Below, piece by piece: positions 36,062 to 48,200 of a DNA stretch of 64,000 bases. The DNA is from Nansenia antarctica. Taxonomy: Eukaryota; Chordata; Actinopteri; Argentiniformes; Microstomatidae. Position 1 is the first letter of the stretch. Each line of letters starts with the position of its first letter. A program made the position numbers and the translations under genes. The stretch spans positions 33,288,395-33,352,394 of the forward strand of contig OZ022348.1 of assembly GCA_963989245.1 (NCBI GenBank), given 5' to 3'. Under the pieces are notes generated by a model that saw nothing but the letters and a program-made list of their open reading frames with translations, was not told where the DNA came from and did not search any database.

Positions 36062-37869
36062 CTGTATACCTGCCTGTCCTGTATACCTGTCTGTCCTGTA
36101 TACCTGTCTGTCCTGTATACCTGTCTGTCCTGTATACCTGTCTGTCCTGTATACCTGTCTGTCCTGTATACCTGTCTGTTCTGTATACCTGTCTGTCCTG
36201 TATACCTGTCCTGTATACCTGTCTGTCCTGTATACCTGTCTGTCCTGTATACCTGTCTGTCCTGTATACCTGTCTGTCCTGTATACCTGTCCTGTATACC
36301 TGTCTGTCCTGTATACCTGTCTGTCCTGTATACCTGTCTGTCCTGTATACCTGTCTGTCCTGTATACCTGCCTGTCCTGTATACCTGTCTGTCCTGTATA
36401 CCTGTCTGTCCTGTATACCTGTCTGTCCTGTATACCTGTCTGTCCTGTATACCTGTCTGTCCTGTATACCTGTCTGTCCTGTATACCTGTCTGTCCTGTA
36501 TACCTGTCTGTCCTGTATACCTGTCCTGTATACCTGTCTGTCCTGTATACCTGTCTGTCCTGTATACCTGTCTGTCCTGTATACCTGTCCTGTATACCTG
36601 CCTGTCCTGTATACCTGTCTGTCCTGTATACCTGTCTGTCCTGTATACCTGTCTGTCCTGTATACCTGTCTGTCCTGTATACCTGTCTGTCCTGTATACC
36701 TGTCCTGTATACCTGTCTGTCCTGTATACCTGTCCTGTATACCTGTCTGTCCTGTATACCTGTCTGTCCTGTATACCTGTCCTGTATACCTGTCTGTCCT
36801 GTATACCTGTCTGTCCTGTATACCTGTCCTGTATACCTGTCTGTCCTGTATACCTGTCTGTCCTGTATACCTGTCTGTCCTGTATACCTGTCTGTCCTGT
36901 ATACCTGTCTGTCCTGTATACCTGTCTGTCCTGTATACCTGTCTGTCCTGTATACCTGTCTGTCCTGTATACCTGTCTGTCCTGTATACCTGTCTGTCCT
37001 GTATACCTGTCTGTCCTGTATACCTGTCTGTCCTGTATACCTGTCTGTCCTGTATACCTGTCTGTCCTGTATACCTGTCTGTCCTGTATACCTGTCTGTC
37101 CTGTATACCTGTCTGTCCTGTATACCTGTCCTGTATACCTGTCTGTCCTGTATACCTGTCTGTCCTGTATACCTGTCTGTCCTGTATACCTGTCTGTCCT
37201 GTATACCTGTCTGTCCTGTATACCTGTCTGTCCTGTATACCTGTCTGTCCTGTATACCTGTCCTGTATACCTGTCTGTCCTGTATACCTGTCTGTCCTGT
37301 ATACCTGTCTGTCCTGTATACCTGTCTGTCCTGTATACCTGTCTGTCCTGTATACCTGCCTGTCCTGTATACCTGTCTGTCCTGTATACCTGTCTGTCCT
37401 GTATACCTGTCTGTCCTGTATACCTGTCCTGTATACCTGTCTGTCCTGTATACCTGTCCTGTATACCTGTCTGTCCTGTATACCTGTCTGTCCTGTATAC
37501 CTGTCCTGTATACCTGTCTGTCCTGTATACCTGTCTGTCCTGTATACCTGTCTGTCCTGTATACCTGTCTGTCCTGTATACCTGTCTGTCCTGTATACCT
37601 GTCTGTCCTGTATACCTGTCTGTCCTGTATACCTGTCTGTCCTGTATACCTGTCCTGTATACCTGTCTGTCCTGTATACCTGTCTGTCCTGTATACCTGT
37701 CTGTCCTGTATACCTGTCTGTCCTGTATACCTGTCTGTCCTGTATACCTGTCCTGTATACCTGTCTGTCCTGTATACCTGTCTGTCCTGTATACATGTCT
37801 GTCCTGTATACCTGTCCTGTATACCTGTCTGTCCTGTATACCTCCTGTATACCTGTCTGTCCTGTATAC

Positions 37870-38981
37870 CAGGGACGTGCCGTCCATATAAGCAGTGCTT
37901 ACCCAACGAAAAAAGAAAAAAGGAAAATATTAAAATAAAAGTGCATGTAACCGTTTGTTTGTTTTCATTAAAAGAGTCGTATTTTAGGTCCCAGGGCAGC
38001 AGGAGTCATTCATTTTGACGTTGCATTTTTAGCGCCACCTGTAGGAGTAAAGCACTCCCTACTCTGCTTTGCATATAAGCACTCCGCTCTCTGCTTTCCC
38101 TCGCGTACATTCGAATGCGTGAAAATGTCTTTTTTATTTTTTTCCGATGCCTTAACCCGCTGTTTAATGTGACCAGGGTAAGCATGCTTACAGCCAATCA
38201 GAGTAGGTCTTTCATTCCGATAAGAGCTACTGATTGGCTCTTATCACTTTCAAGTTCACTTAACATTTCACCTCTCGCCCGGCAGAATAGCTTATGCCAG
38301 CTAGCTCAAACGATCTAAATAATAATAATCAATAAGGATAACTTGCTTGATTTTGTGAATATGGACATTACTGTCAGCGACCTAAAGGGATTTCGTAGAC
38401 TGGACTGGACTGGAAAAACACAACTACTGGCTAAAGGCCGCCCGGCCGCTCGCTCACCGATGTTCACACTGACCCAGAAAGGGAGAGTCGCCAGCGGCTA
38501 CAGCAAGCCTGGTATGAGCGGTTTATATGATGTATATGATTCGCGAGGCTGGTGGCGATCTGTGCTTGTTTATATGGTTTGAGTACTTTGAGAGGGAGGG
38601 TCTGTGATGTGATGTCAAGTGCCTGTGTGACAAAGTGTGAAAAGAAAGTGTGTTGTGTTTACTATGGAGGATGGAAACGGTGTGTGTCTGTGTTGTGCGT
38701 GTGTGCGTGTGCGATGTTGAAACTGGATTTGTAGATTTCAGCAGGTTGGCTACTTGAAAAGATCTTTGAACAATGAGCACCCCTGATATAGTCGAAACTG
38801 GCAACAGTTTTTTTTGTTTTTGGTAATCTGATCACAAAGTGACACTACAGTTTATTAGCGGGTTCTTGGGCATCAAAATTGCATTTCCTTGAAACTGCGT
38901 TCACTGATAGCGTGTATGTGTAATTACGTGTATTTCTATATCTTATGCTTACCCAATCTAAAAGCTCACGGCACGTGCCTG
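37870..38981 (+). mobile_element. hAT element in the 17-bp array, target duplication CTGTATAC, with transposase start
   Basis: The ends are CAGGGACGTGCCGT (37870) and ACGGCACGTGCCTG (to 38981). The left octamer 37862-37869 and the right octamer 38982-38989 are both CTGTATAC. Both sub-terminal regions contain TGCTTACCCAA. A plus-strand frame at 38343-38540 reads KTQLLAKGRPAARSPMFTLT followed by GYSKPGMSGL, which resembles the region just before the TTF-type zinc finger of some hAT transposases. The rest is missing. Confidence 0.9.
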
Positions 38982-39357
38982 CTGTATACCTGCCTGTCCT
39001 GTATACCTGTCCTGTATACCTGTCCTGTATACCTGTCTGTCCTGTATACCTGTCTGTCCTGTATACCTGTCTGTCCTGTATACCTGTCCTGTATACCTGT
39101 CTGTCCTGTATACCTGTCCTGTATACCTGTCTGTCCTGTATACCTGTCTGTCCTGTATACCTGTCTGTCCTGTATACCTGTCCTGTATACCTGTCTGTCC
39201 TGTATACCTGTCTGTCCTGTATACCTGTCTGTCCTGTATACCTGTCTGTCCTGTATACCTGTCTGTCCTGTATACCTGTCCTGTATACCTGTCTGTCCTG
39301 TATACCTGTCTGTCCTGTATACCTGTCTGTCCTGTATACCTGGCTGTCCTGTATACC

Positions 39358-40615
39358 CTCCTCTCACTGCATAGCCGACTGTAGGCTCACTTGTAGTTCT
39401 GTAACTTTACAGGTCTGAGTGACTTTCTATGTAAAGTCTAATGCAACGCTAAGAGGGTGATGTTACGTTTATTCTTTGACTGATCATTAACTCTCTGCCC
39501 TAATCATCAGTATTCAATAAGCCGGTTGCACATGCAGAGCAATAATGGGTTCCTCCTGGTAGGGCTGGGCGATATTGGCTAAATACAAATACATTTTCAT
39601 ACTTTAGTGATGGTGTGATGGTATTGGAAGATATTCTTGGTTTCTGTATGCATAGCTTGACTCAATGCATAGCTCAGATCAAAACATCACCACCAAATAT
39701 AAAGGGGCTAACTGCATTGCCACTCTGATAATGTAATAAGGTAGACAAAGTGGTTATTATCCCCGCCCAGTAATGCAAGGCTGTAACAGGATTACTGTTA
39801 TTGAAGTGGGAATGGTTAGATGCAGCTAATGGTACAGCATACCCAGCATGTCTCGGGCCCCTACAGTCCGGCAGACAGCTGCAACTGCTTTTCTAATCAA
39901 CTTTACTGGATCCTGGAGTCCCAGACTAAAACAGAACTCATAACCCTTCTTATATGGATTCAGGCTGGGATCTCCTGCTGGGGAGAATGATTGTCTTGGG
40001 TTAATTTGTGACAGCAGCTGGTGAAACCGTTGACATTTTATTTAATATTTTCAGTCTGAACATTTTGATTGGTTTGCCGACTTGTTCCCGGTTTCACCAG
40101 CTGCCGTCACATTTACTGCAGCGACCGTTCAGGGGAGTGTGTTGAAACTATTCTCAAAAGCATGTTTACATTTTCTTCAATCTGGTCCCTCTTGCTACCA
40201 GCGTGAACTGAGAGGGAGACCGGTTTCAATTAAAAGCTTGTTGTCTCTGTTGCTAAGCAGGCATTTGTTTGAGAGTGCTATCCCTCCGCCCCCTTTAAAA
40301 GTTGGCTTTGATGGGGTGAGGGATGAGCTGTCAGGCATTGTGAGGCAGGACTATGGAGATAAGGTGGTTACCACGACAAGCCTGTCTATCAGTCATTGTG
40401 AATGCAGCAGCCACACATGTCGCCAGTGGAATTGTTCACTAGCTCAAAAGGCTTAATGCTATTTTGCCTCTTTGATCAATTTCAGTTTAATATTGAATGT
40501 CCTCAGTTTCAATACTGTTGGCAGTAAAATGTCACATCTCATTTAAGCACATAAGCTACCGAGACGACTTAATCCACATTCAAGCATTATCTGGATTCTA
40601 GTCATTTTAAACTCA
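39358..40615. other. Stretch with one truncated hAT end
   Basis: 39560-39600 starts TAGGGCTGGGCGATATTGGC, a hAT-type terminus without a partner. The remainder has no recognised gene. The open frame at 40082-40456 shows no family motif. Confidence 0.4.
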
Positions 40616-41725
40616 TTAACACTAGGAAAGCCGTGAGGTGTCATCGGGCACCAGTGAGTACAAAATAAATTCTACCTTTGCACTCGATCAAATGTCAGGA
40701 CCCTCCTTTCATGACTTTTCCTAGATATGTGCGTTCTACCACCCAGCATCTTTACATTTCCCAAAAAATTAGTATAAAGCGATTTTGCAGTATTTCTGTG
40801 TGTGTCTGTGTATTTGCCTTGGAATTCGGCTGCAATTCTCTTTTATATCAGCAGAGGTAGCAAGGGGGCACACACTGTGCTCAGGCTTTAGTGCTGAATT
40901 AGATATAGTGGATAAGACTGATAAGTATGTTACATAATGTGTTTATATGTAGGCTATATATAGCAATAGGGATACATAAGATATGTATATGTACAGACAG
41001 TTATGAAAATGATAAACTGTACAGTTTGTACTATCCAACTGTATAAACTGTACAGTTTGTACTAACCAAGTTCCATGCAATAGTGATAAGATATTATGAT
41101 ATGTGTAGCCTGTACAGTTATGAATTATACACTGCACAGTATGTACCTATCAAGTTGTGTGGTGCATGCATAGCTACCGCAGCAAAGTAATTGCAGTAGC
41201 CTACGTTTGATTATGCATGTACTCATCAACGAATATTATATAACAAACGGATATTTATAATATTGTATATAATGTATTTTTTGTATATCACTGTAGAACA
41301 CGGTGCTAGACCACTGGACCACCTCAGGCCACCAGTAATAACCATAATTGTGGATTACTATTTACAATTAGTAGTCTCCTAATCTCGCTACAGTTTGAGC
41401 GAGTCTGTAACTACTTTTGTTTCAGCCCATTCTTGCCTATAGACAACTGTACAATCATTCATATTGAGTTTATTCACCCAATAAAGTAAAGATGAATAAT
41501 ATTGCCCTTCACCTTATTATCAGATGTTCAGTTATGATTAGACCTGTGTCGGCAATGATAATAATACACAACAGGCAAGACGGTTGTACCATAGATATAC
41601 GCAGATTAATATTTGTAGATTCGTATTCGAACATTAGATAGGCCTAGTTGATTTTGGCAACATTGTAGGCCTACATTGTAGTAGCCAATTGTCCGCTCGC
41701 CAACTAAAGCACTTGGTTATAAACA

Positions 41726-43339
41726 TACCGTATTTTCCGGACTATAAGTCGCATCAGTCAAAACATGCGACATTAAGAGATGCGACATCTTCATCCCCGG
41801 GAAAGCCTGCCCTCTCCAAGACTTCTCCATCACAGTGGAGAACTCTACTGTAACCCCCTCCCTGACAGCCAAGAACCTTGGAGTGATCCTGGATAACCGA
41901 CTATCATGTGCGGAGAACATTGCAGCAACGGCTCGCTCCTGCAGATTCTTCCTCTACAACATCAGAAGGATACGACCATTCCTTACCAAAGAGGCAGCGC
42001 AACTCTTGACCCAGGCACTGGTCATCTCCCGCCTGGATTACTGCAATGTACTCCTGGCTGGGCTCCCCGCTTCAGCCATTAGACCTCTGCAGCTCATCCA
42101 GAATGCTGCTGCCCGGCTGGTATTCAACCTCCCCAAATACTCCCATGTCACCCCTCTCCTTCGCACCCTGCACTGGCTCCCGATAGCAGCTCGCATCAGA
42201 TTCAAGACCCTGGTGCTTGCATACCAGGCAGCTAAAGGGACAGCCCCTGCCTACCTGAAGGAAATGGTAACCCCCCAAACCCCCGCCCGCTCACTCCGCT
42301 CCTCCACCTCGGCTGGCCGACTGGCCCCACCTCCTCTACACAGCAGTCGTGCTGCCCGATCACGTCTCTTCACAACACTGGCTCCCCGCTGGTGGAATGA
42401 GCTCCCCACGGCTGTCAGAACGGCAGAGTCACTACCCATCTTCCGTCGTAGACTGAAGACCCATCTCTTCAGGTTACATCTTAACTGCTCCTCCTGAGAC
42501 ATCTTCTGACCCTCACCACTACGTCTCCTAAAGACACCCGCTTTCCCCTCTACTGTGTCCCTAAGAACTTCTATTGCCCACCTTGTACTGTTTCTCAGTT
42601 TCTCCAGTAAAAAAAAATAATAATAAAGTTTTAGTAGAAGGCGATAGGGAGAAGGTTTTTCCTTCTATCAGTGGCCCCGGGCCCAAGCTAGATTACTCTT
42701 CCTGCAACGAATGGTGGATTGCTGATTCACATGCTTAGTATTCAAATGTATTGATTGTAAGTCGCTTTGGAATAAGGCGTCTGCTAAATGCCAAAAATGT
42801 AAAATGTAAATGTAAGAGGAAAAAAACATATATAAGTCGCACTGGACTATAAGAAATATATTTCACAAAATCCAAGACCAAGAACAGACATTTAATCTGG
42901 AAAGGCAAGTTTATTCAACTACACAATAGCACACAGAACAACAGGCTGAATAGAAGTCCGGTATGTTAACATTAACATTAACAGTTATTCAGCTACACAA
43001 TAGCATAAAGAACATACCTGGGAGGCTGAATAGGCTAAATGAACATAACAAGCCAGCGAGTCCAACAAGCAAGTTACCAGTAAGCAAGTTCACCATGCTA
43101 CCGTTTGCTTAGCTTCAACAAGCTAATGTTTTAGCTCATTTCTTCAGGGGTATAGGAGCAGCATATAGTTGTCACAAGCCCAGAGCGGCCCAGAGCGCCC
43201 TCTGTCGGCTGTAGACGGTAATGTTTACTCCTTGGTTCGTGTCAGTCAGTATGAAATTATATATATATATTGATATATAAGTCGCAGGACCAGCCAAACT
43301 ATGAAAAAAAGCGCGACTTATAGTCCGGAAAATACGGTA
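41726..43339. mobile_element. DNA transposon with TATAAGTCGC-rich ends, split by a LINE
   Basis: The left end TACCGTATTTTCCGGACTAT and right end ATAGTCCGGAAAATACGGTA are exact inverses. AAGTCGC motifs recur at both sides (41743, 42835, 43281, 43313). The outermost TA could be the target duplication. Between about 41790 and 42815 an L2-like LINE has inserted. No transposase. I recognise the ends as a common vertebrate repeat but not its superfamily. Confidence 0.75.
41790..42815 (+). pseudogene. L2-like LINE 3' half with long open C-terminal frame
   Basis: The best-preserved copy of this family here. The frame runs open from about 41790 to 42497. It encodes the post-palm part of the reverse transcriptase (FSITVENSTVTPSLTAKNLG, then LVISRLDYCNVLLAGLPASA, LQLIQNAAARLVFNLPK, THLFRLHLNCSS). 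A non-coding tail follows with CAAATGTATTGATTGTAAGT and CGCTTTGGAATAAGGCGTCT ending near 42815. It lacks the endonuclease and the catalytic YADD region because of 5' truncation, so it cannot move on its own. Confidence 0.9.
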
Positions 43340-44060
43340 CTAGGCTCTGTTTCTAACAAGTAGGCTTCTAACAAAATCACTGTATGGGACAACTCGTTTC
43401 TAAAAAGCGAGTTACAATCACTTGATGTAGGCCTAATGGTTGATGGGGGGAGGGTTGATGATGGCTCTCGATCGTTTCCGATCAACGAAGACAAAGACAT
43501 CGGGTTTCCCCCGCTCCACCACGTCCCAACGGTGTGTTTCTGTAACCATTTTCTCCTCCTTGTTGCATAAAAAAAAAATCAAGACTCGCTCCTCTCAGGA
43601 GACCACTATTTATAAATAATAATCCACAGATAGGCACAGTCACAGTGCTACATGAAAATATCTAGCCACACACCACATATCATACCTCCGCCCTATATGT
43701 ATTTATCATCATATTTCTCAATATAAAACGGAGGTACGATATATGGCAGATATATGAATGGTATATTATGGCAGTTTCTGGCGCCTGTCCCGTTCTGTTC
43801 AAAGAATATTATATAAAACGCATCACATGTTTGTCATTGTGTGAAAATGTTTCTGTAGCGAAGAACCTTGGTTCAATCTGGAGCTGATCAACTCCGGACG
43901 GCAATAGCTCGTTGTGGGTGCAATTGTGCAAGAATAACACTATTTACAGCGCTGTCATTTATTGCATATTTATTACTGTTATATATAAATGTGAACATTA
44001 CAGATACCTGGTCAACACAGCTTGGGATTCCAAGGAAATTACATGGAACTATGTGTGCCG
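43340..44060. other. Stretch without recognised feature
   Basis: AT-rich, with no gene. It is possibly the interior of the degraded piggyBac-like element. Confidence 0.35.
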
Positions 44061-44061
44061 C

Positions 44062-44165
44062 CATTGGTGTGTGAATGTGTGTGTGAATGGGTGAATGAGA
44101 GGCCGTTGTAAAGCGCTTTGGAGCAGCAAAAAAGGCGCTATATAAGTGCAGTCCATTTACCCTTT
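44062..44165 (+). mobile_element. Short dispersed repeat, GTAAAGCGCTTTGGAG type
   Basis: GTGTGTGAATGGGTGAATGA, GTAAAGCGCTTTGGAG, GGCGCTATATAAGTGC and AGTCCATTTACC make a very common fish interspersed repeat. Its class is not clear to me. Confidence 0.6.
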
Positions 44166-44330
44166 ACCATTTGTGAAAGGGACAACATTGCAATATATAT
44201 TACAGTTATTTTTTAATAATGATAATCAACTTTCATTCGTTAGTTATGAAAACTCCTGCAGTCTCGATCAATCTCCTAGATCAATCTCCTCTCCACTTAC
44301 GTTACATCTACAATGGCATGCATACGTTAT

Positions 44331-44337
<7 letters not shown>

Positions 44338-44381
<44 letters not shown>
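44338..44381. repeat. (TA)n microsatellite
   Basis: About 22 TA units. Confidence 0.95.
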
Positions 44382-44384
<3 letters not shown>

Positions 44385-44638
44385 TCCTTTTCAGCTGACT
44401 CTCTGCTCTGTCCCCGCTTCTCTGGAACTTTATGCATTTTTAGAGGTAGTGTCTTGTCATTTTCTCTTCTTGTGTGACATCGCCATCCAGCGATTTTTGT
44501 GCGTCAGTACACACTCCCCCATTGTGAAGAGTGGTCGTGTGATTCGACACCTCTTCGCGCTAAAAGTAGGTAAAAAAACGTCGCTGTTCTAGTGTTAAAG
44601 CCAGAAAGAGGTTTGACTATCTTCTGCTGGGACTAAGG

Positions 44639-44720
44639 GGTAGTGTGGCCGAGCGGTCTAAGGTGCTGGATTAAGGCTCCAGTCTCTCCGGAGGCGTGGG
44701 TTCAAATCCCACCACTGCCA
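44639..44720 (+). tRNA. tRNA-Leu (anticodon AAG)
   Basis: 82 bases. The acceptor stem GGTAGTG pairs with CACTGCC, with discriminator A. The anticodon loop TTAAGGC between CTGGA and TCCAG gives AAG, which reads CUU/CUC. The long variable arm (GTCTCTCCGGAGGC) is typical of leucine tRNA. A-box TGGCCGAGCGG and B-box GGTTCAAATCC. A TTTT run two bases downstream is a pol III terminator. It sits 40 bases after a piggyBac-type TTAA end. Confidence 0.92.
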
Positions 44721-44879
44721 TATTTTCAAAGATGAGAAGCTAGGATGGCTCCACAGCGAAAGAGGACAGAATACCATCTCATTGTGACCTTGTTCCAAAT
44801 CTCCAAACTCTTTTCTCGACTCCATTAAAGTCCATTAAAAAGGAGAGTGGCAGGCTCAGCTTTAAAAGGTGTACAGTCA

Positions 44880-44961
44880 GGTAGCGTGGCCGATTGGTCT
44901 AAGGCGCTGGATTAAGGCTCCAGTCTCTCTGGAGGCGTGGGTTCAAATCCCACCGCTGCCG
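44880..44961 (+). tRNA. tRNA-Leu (anticodon AAG), variant D-loop and discriminator
   Basis: The acceptor GGTAGCG pairs with CGCTGCC; anticodon AAG. The A-box reads TGGCCGATTGG instead of TGGCCGAGCGG, and the base after the acceptor stem is G rather than the A that leucyl-tRNA synthetase needs. No TTTT follows within 15 bases. These points suggest a decaying or weakly used gene. The Ty3/gypsy LTR begins 31 bases downstream. Confidence 0.82.
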
Positions 44962-44992
44962 TCTTTAGAGAAGCTGTCCCAATACAAGCTAT

Positions 44993-45228
44993 TGTAGTGC
45001 CGGAGGAAAAAGGAAAGACGTAGGCAACGTAATGATAACTGTTTAATCAAAATAACAACTTGTACTCTCAGTACAGGACCAGAAAATAGATCACCAAAAC
45101 TGTTGTGTCTAAACAGGAAGTTGCAACGTCAATAATCTTCCCCTCTGCCCCTAGTGCCAGAACTGGTTCCCTCCCACTACACAACCAACAGTAAGAGGAG
45201 AACATGAACCCATAATGTAGTCACTACA
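44993..45228 (-). repeat. 3' LTR of the Ty3/gypsy element
   Basis: 236 bases bounded by TGTAGTG and CACTACA. It differs from the other LTR at one base: T at 45138 where the other copy has C at 49436. The flanking target tetramer is CTAT (44989-44992). Confidence 0.95.
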
Positions 45229-45243
45229 CCAGCCCCCCCAGTG
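45229..45243 (-). promoter_or_regulatory. Polypurine tract
   Basis: On the minus strand CACTGGGGGGGCTGG abuts the 3' LTR, in the position where plus-strand DNA synthesis is primed during reverse transcription. It is G-rich but includes two pyrimidines near the LTR. Confidence 0.7.
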
Positions 45244-45249
45244 TTCACC

Positions 45250-48200
45250 TCAATATTGGAAATCCTCACGGCGAGGAGGGCGTATGGCCCGGCCCCTACG
45301 ATCGTAGGTAAAGTCAGGAGGTGCGGGAGGAGGTGTGACATCGCCCATCACGTCCTCCTGCAGGGAAGGACGGGGGGCAGTGACGACCGGGGGCTCGCGA
45401 GCTGCGGGGGGTTGTCGGGTTCGGAGGGGGGAATGGCCAGGGCGCGGCAGGGGAGGTAGGACTGGAGGCCGGCCTCTGCGCGGTGGCAGGGCCAAGTCCA
45501 GGGGCAGTTCAAGGTCCAAGTGGGCCGGTTTGAGGCGATCAACGGACACACACTCAGGCCTACCCCCCATGTCAACCATGAAGTTCTTGGCTCCGGCCTC
45601 GATGACACGGAAAGGCCCGTCATAAGGAGGACGTAGTGGAGTCCTGTGGCCATCATGACGAATGAAAACGAACCTCGCTGAGTGCAGCTCCGGGGGCACC
45701 CTCGAAGTAGGGACACCATGCTGCGTAGTCGGGACCGGGACGAAGGTCCTGGCGCTGTCCAGCAGGGAGGCGCGCTGAGCGGCGGCGGACCAGGGCTCCG
45801 TTGACTTGGGAATGAAGTCACCGGGGACCCGCAGCGGCTGTCCAAACACCAGCTCAGCGGACGACGACTGGAGGTCCTCCTTAGGCGCTGTCCTGAGCCC
45901 CAGCATGACCCACGGCAGCTTGTCAAGCCAGTCGCTGTCCGTGAGGCTGGCTCGAAGGGCGGCCTTCATGGATCGATGGAAACGCTCACAGAGCCCGTTC
46001 GCCTGCGGGTGATAGGCGGTTGTGCGGTGGAGCTTGACCCCCAGATTCTCCGCCACCGCTGCCCACAGCTCTGAAGTAAACTGTGAGCCACGGTCAGAGG
46101 AGAGATCAGCAGGGGTGCCGTAGCGGGAGACCCACACCGCGATGAACGCCCGGGCCAGGTCGGGGGCTGTCGTTGAGGAGAGCGGAACTGCCTCCGGCCA
46201 GCGAGTCGTCCTGTCCACCATGGTAAAGAGATAGGTGTATCCGTGCGAGGGGGGCAGCGGCCCTACCAGGTCCACGTTTACATGATCGAACCTCCGCTCA
46301 GGCACAGAGAACTGCTCCAGGGGGGCCTTGACGTGTCGATGCACCTTGGCGCGCTGGCAGGCGATGCACGTGTCTACCCAGGCCCTCACATCCCTCTTGA
46401 GCCCATGCCAGACGAATTTCTCTGACACCAGCCGTGAGGACGGTTTCCTACCAGGGTGAGACAAGCCGTGTATCGCCTCGAAGGCGGGGCGCCTCCAGTT
46501 GGCGGGGACCACCGGTCGTGGCTGACCCATGGAGACGTCGCACAGGAGCGTGGCCCCTGCGTCACCGAAAACCACCTCTTCTAGGCGCAGTCCTGTGTCC
46601 GACAACTTGAGAGCCTGGACGGCGGGGTCGGCGGCCTGGTCTGCAGCCATGCGCGCGTAGTCCAAACCCAGTTGGACCGCACCAACCACCGCCCTGGAGA
46701 GACAATCCGCGACCTGGTTGGACTTCCCAGCAACGTGCTGGATGTCTGTGGTGAACTCGGATATGTAGGCGAGCTGGCGCTGTTGGCGGTCGGACCACGG
46801 CTCCGCCACCTTGGACATGGCGTGCGTGAGTGGCTTGTGGTCCACGTAGGCCGTAAACTCGCGGCCCTCCAGTAAAAAACGGAAGTGTCTGACAGCAAGC
46901 CACAGCCCGAGGAGCTCCCTGTCGAATGTGCTGTACCTTTGCTCTCTGGGAGACAGCTGGCGGCTGAAGAATGCAAGAGGCTGCCAGGCGTCCCCAACCC
47001 ACTGTTCGTACACCGCTCCCACAGCAAAGTCAGAGGCGTCCGTGGTGAGAGCAGTGGGTGCCGAGGGCGAGGGGTGGGCCAACATGGCAGCGCGGGCCAG
47101 GGCCGCCTTGGTGTCCTGAAAGGCTTTGACACGCTCCGCCGTCCAGTCCACCGGCTGCTTCAGAGTCTTGCCCTTCTGGGCATCGTACAGAGGCCGCAGG
47201 ATGTGAGCGATGTGGTGGAGGAAGCGATAGTAGAAGGTTACCATCCCGATGAACCCCTTGAGCTCGCTGATTGTGCTGGGGCGCGGGAAAGCAGCGACAG
47301 CTTCCACCTTCGAGGGGAGGGGGGTCACCCCCTCTGCGGAGACCCGGTGCCCGAGAAAGTCGATGGTGTTCCGTCCGAACTCACACTTCGCCGGATTGAC
47401 AATCAGCCCATGTTGGCTGAGCCGTGTGAAAAGGGCCCGGAGGTGGGACAGGTGCTCCTCCTCCGTGGTGCTTGCGACGAGGATGTCATCCAAGTAGACG
47501 AAGAGGAATGGTAGGTCCCGGAGCACCGAGTGCATGAGGCGTTGGAAGGTCTGCGCCGCGTTCTTCAGGCCGAACGGCATCCGCAGAAACTCGAAGAGTC
47601 CAAATGGCGTGATTACGGCCGTCTTAGGGACGTCCTCGGGGTGCACCGGCACCTGATGGTACCCCCGTACCAGGTCCACTTTGGAGAAGAAGCGTTTGCC
47701 TGCCAGGTTCGCTGAAAAGTCCTGGACATGTGGGACCGGGTAGCGGTCAGGCTTGGACGCGTCGTTGAGGCGGCGGTAGTCCCCACATGGGCGCCACCCG
47801 CCGTCTGACTTAGGGACGATGTGCAGGGGAGACGCCCAGGGGCTGCTCGAGCGCTGAACGATGCCCACCTGCTCCATATGCGCAAACTCCGCCCTGGCGA
47901 TGGCCAGCTTCTCCGGGTTGAGGCGCCTGGCCCTGGCGTGGAGGGGAGGCCCCTCGGTCTCGATGTGGTGCTCCACTCCGTGTTTCACCGTGGGCGCGGA
48001 GAAGGTGGGCTTGGTAAGGTCGGGGAATTCGGCGAGCAGCCGAAGGTACTGGTCACTTTCGGCGAGCGTATTGGACCACCCGCTGTAGACCGCCTCCCCC
48101 TGCGTACAGGCGAAGGAAGCGAAAGTCTGTGAGTTGACCAGGCGCCTGTTCCCCACGTCCACCAACAGGTTGTGGGCGCACAGAAAATCCGCACCAAGGA

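Larger units (their letters stand above)
33727..39357. repeat. 17/13-bp minisatellite (CTGTATACCTGTCTGTC), broken into four blocks by hAT elements
   Basis: Blocks at 33727-34019, 35097-35144, 36062-37869 and 38982-39357. The main unit is 17 bases. A 13-base variant lacking four bases (GTATACCTGTCCT) is scattered through the later blocks and absent from the first. Three unrelated hAT elements separate the blocks and preserve the array on both sides. The 615-657-residue minus-strand frames (YRTDRYTGQTGIQDRQV repeats) are by-products of the 17-base period. Confidence 0.95.
40616..44598. mobile_element. Possible piggyBac element limits (TTAA ends), interior degraded and invaded
   Basis: A TTAA-CACTAGGAAAGCC end lies at 40616 and a matching CTGTTCTAGTG-TTAA end closes at 44598. 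Sub-terminal sequence at 40670-40790 resembles the piggyBac MITE at 62236. Subtracting the nested element 41726-43339 leaves about 2.4 kb, a usual piggyBac length, but I find no transposase frame, and the two ends could belong to different copies. Confidence 0.35.

Noticed and set aside
35823..37906. Three minus-strand open frames of 615-657 residues with YRTDRYTGQTGIQDRQV repeats
   Set aside because: All three frames are open over the same 17-bp array because the unit lacks stop codons in that strand. The composition is the same in each frame, and there are no flanking domains.
39560..39650. Full hAT element starting TAGGGCTGGGCGATATTG
   Set aside because: No inverse end was found within several kilobases, so only a terminus is noted.
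41296..41337. Minus-strand tRNA-like A-box (GGTGGTCCAGTGGTCTAGC)
   Set aside because: No B-box or SINE body follows, so it is too short to call.
40616..44598. A complete autonomous piggyBac transposon
   Set aside because: Both TTAA ends exist and the size would fit, but no transposase frame is present and the ends may not belong together. Kept only as a low-confidence element.
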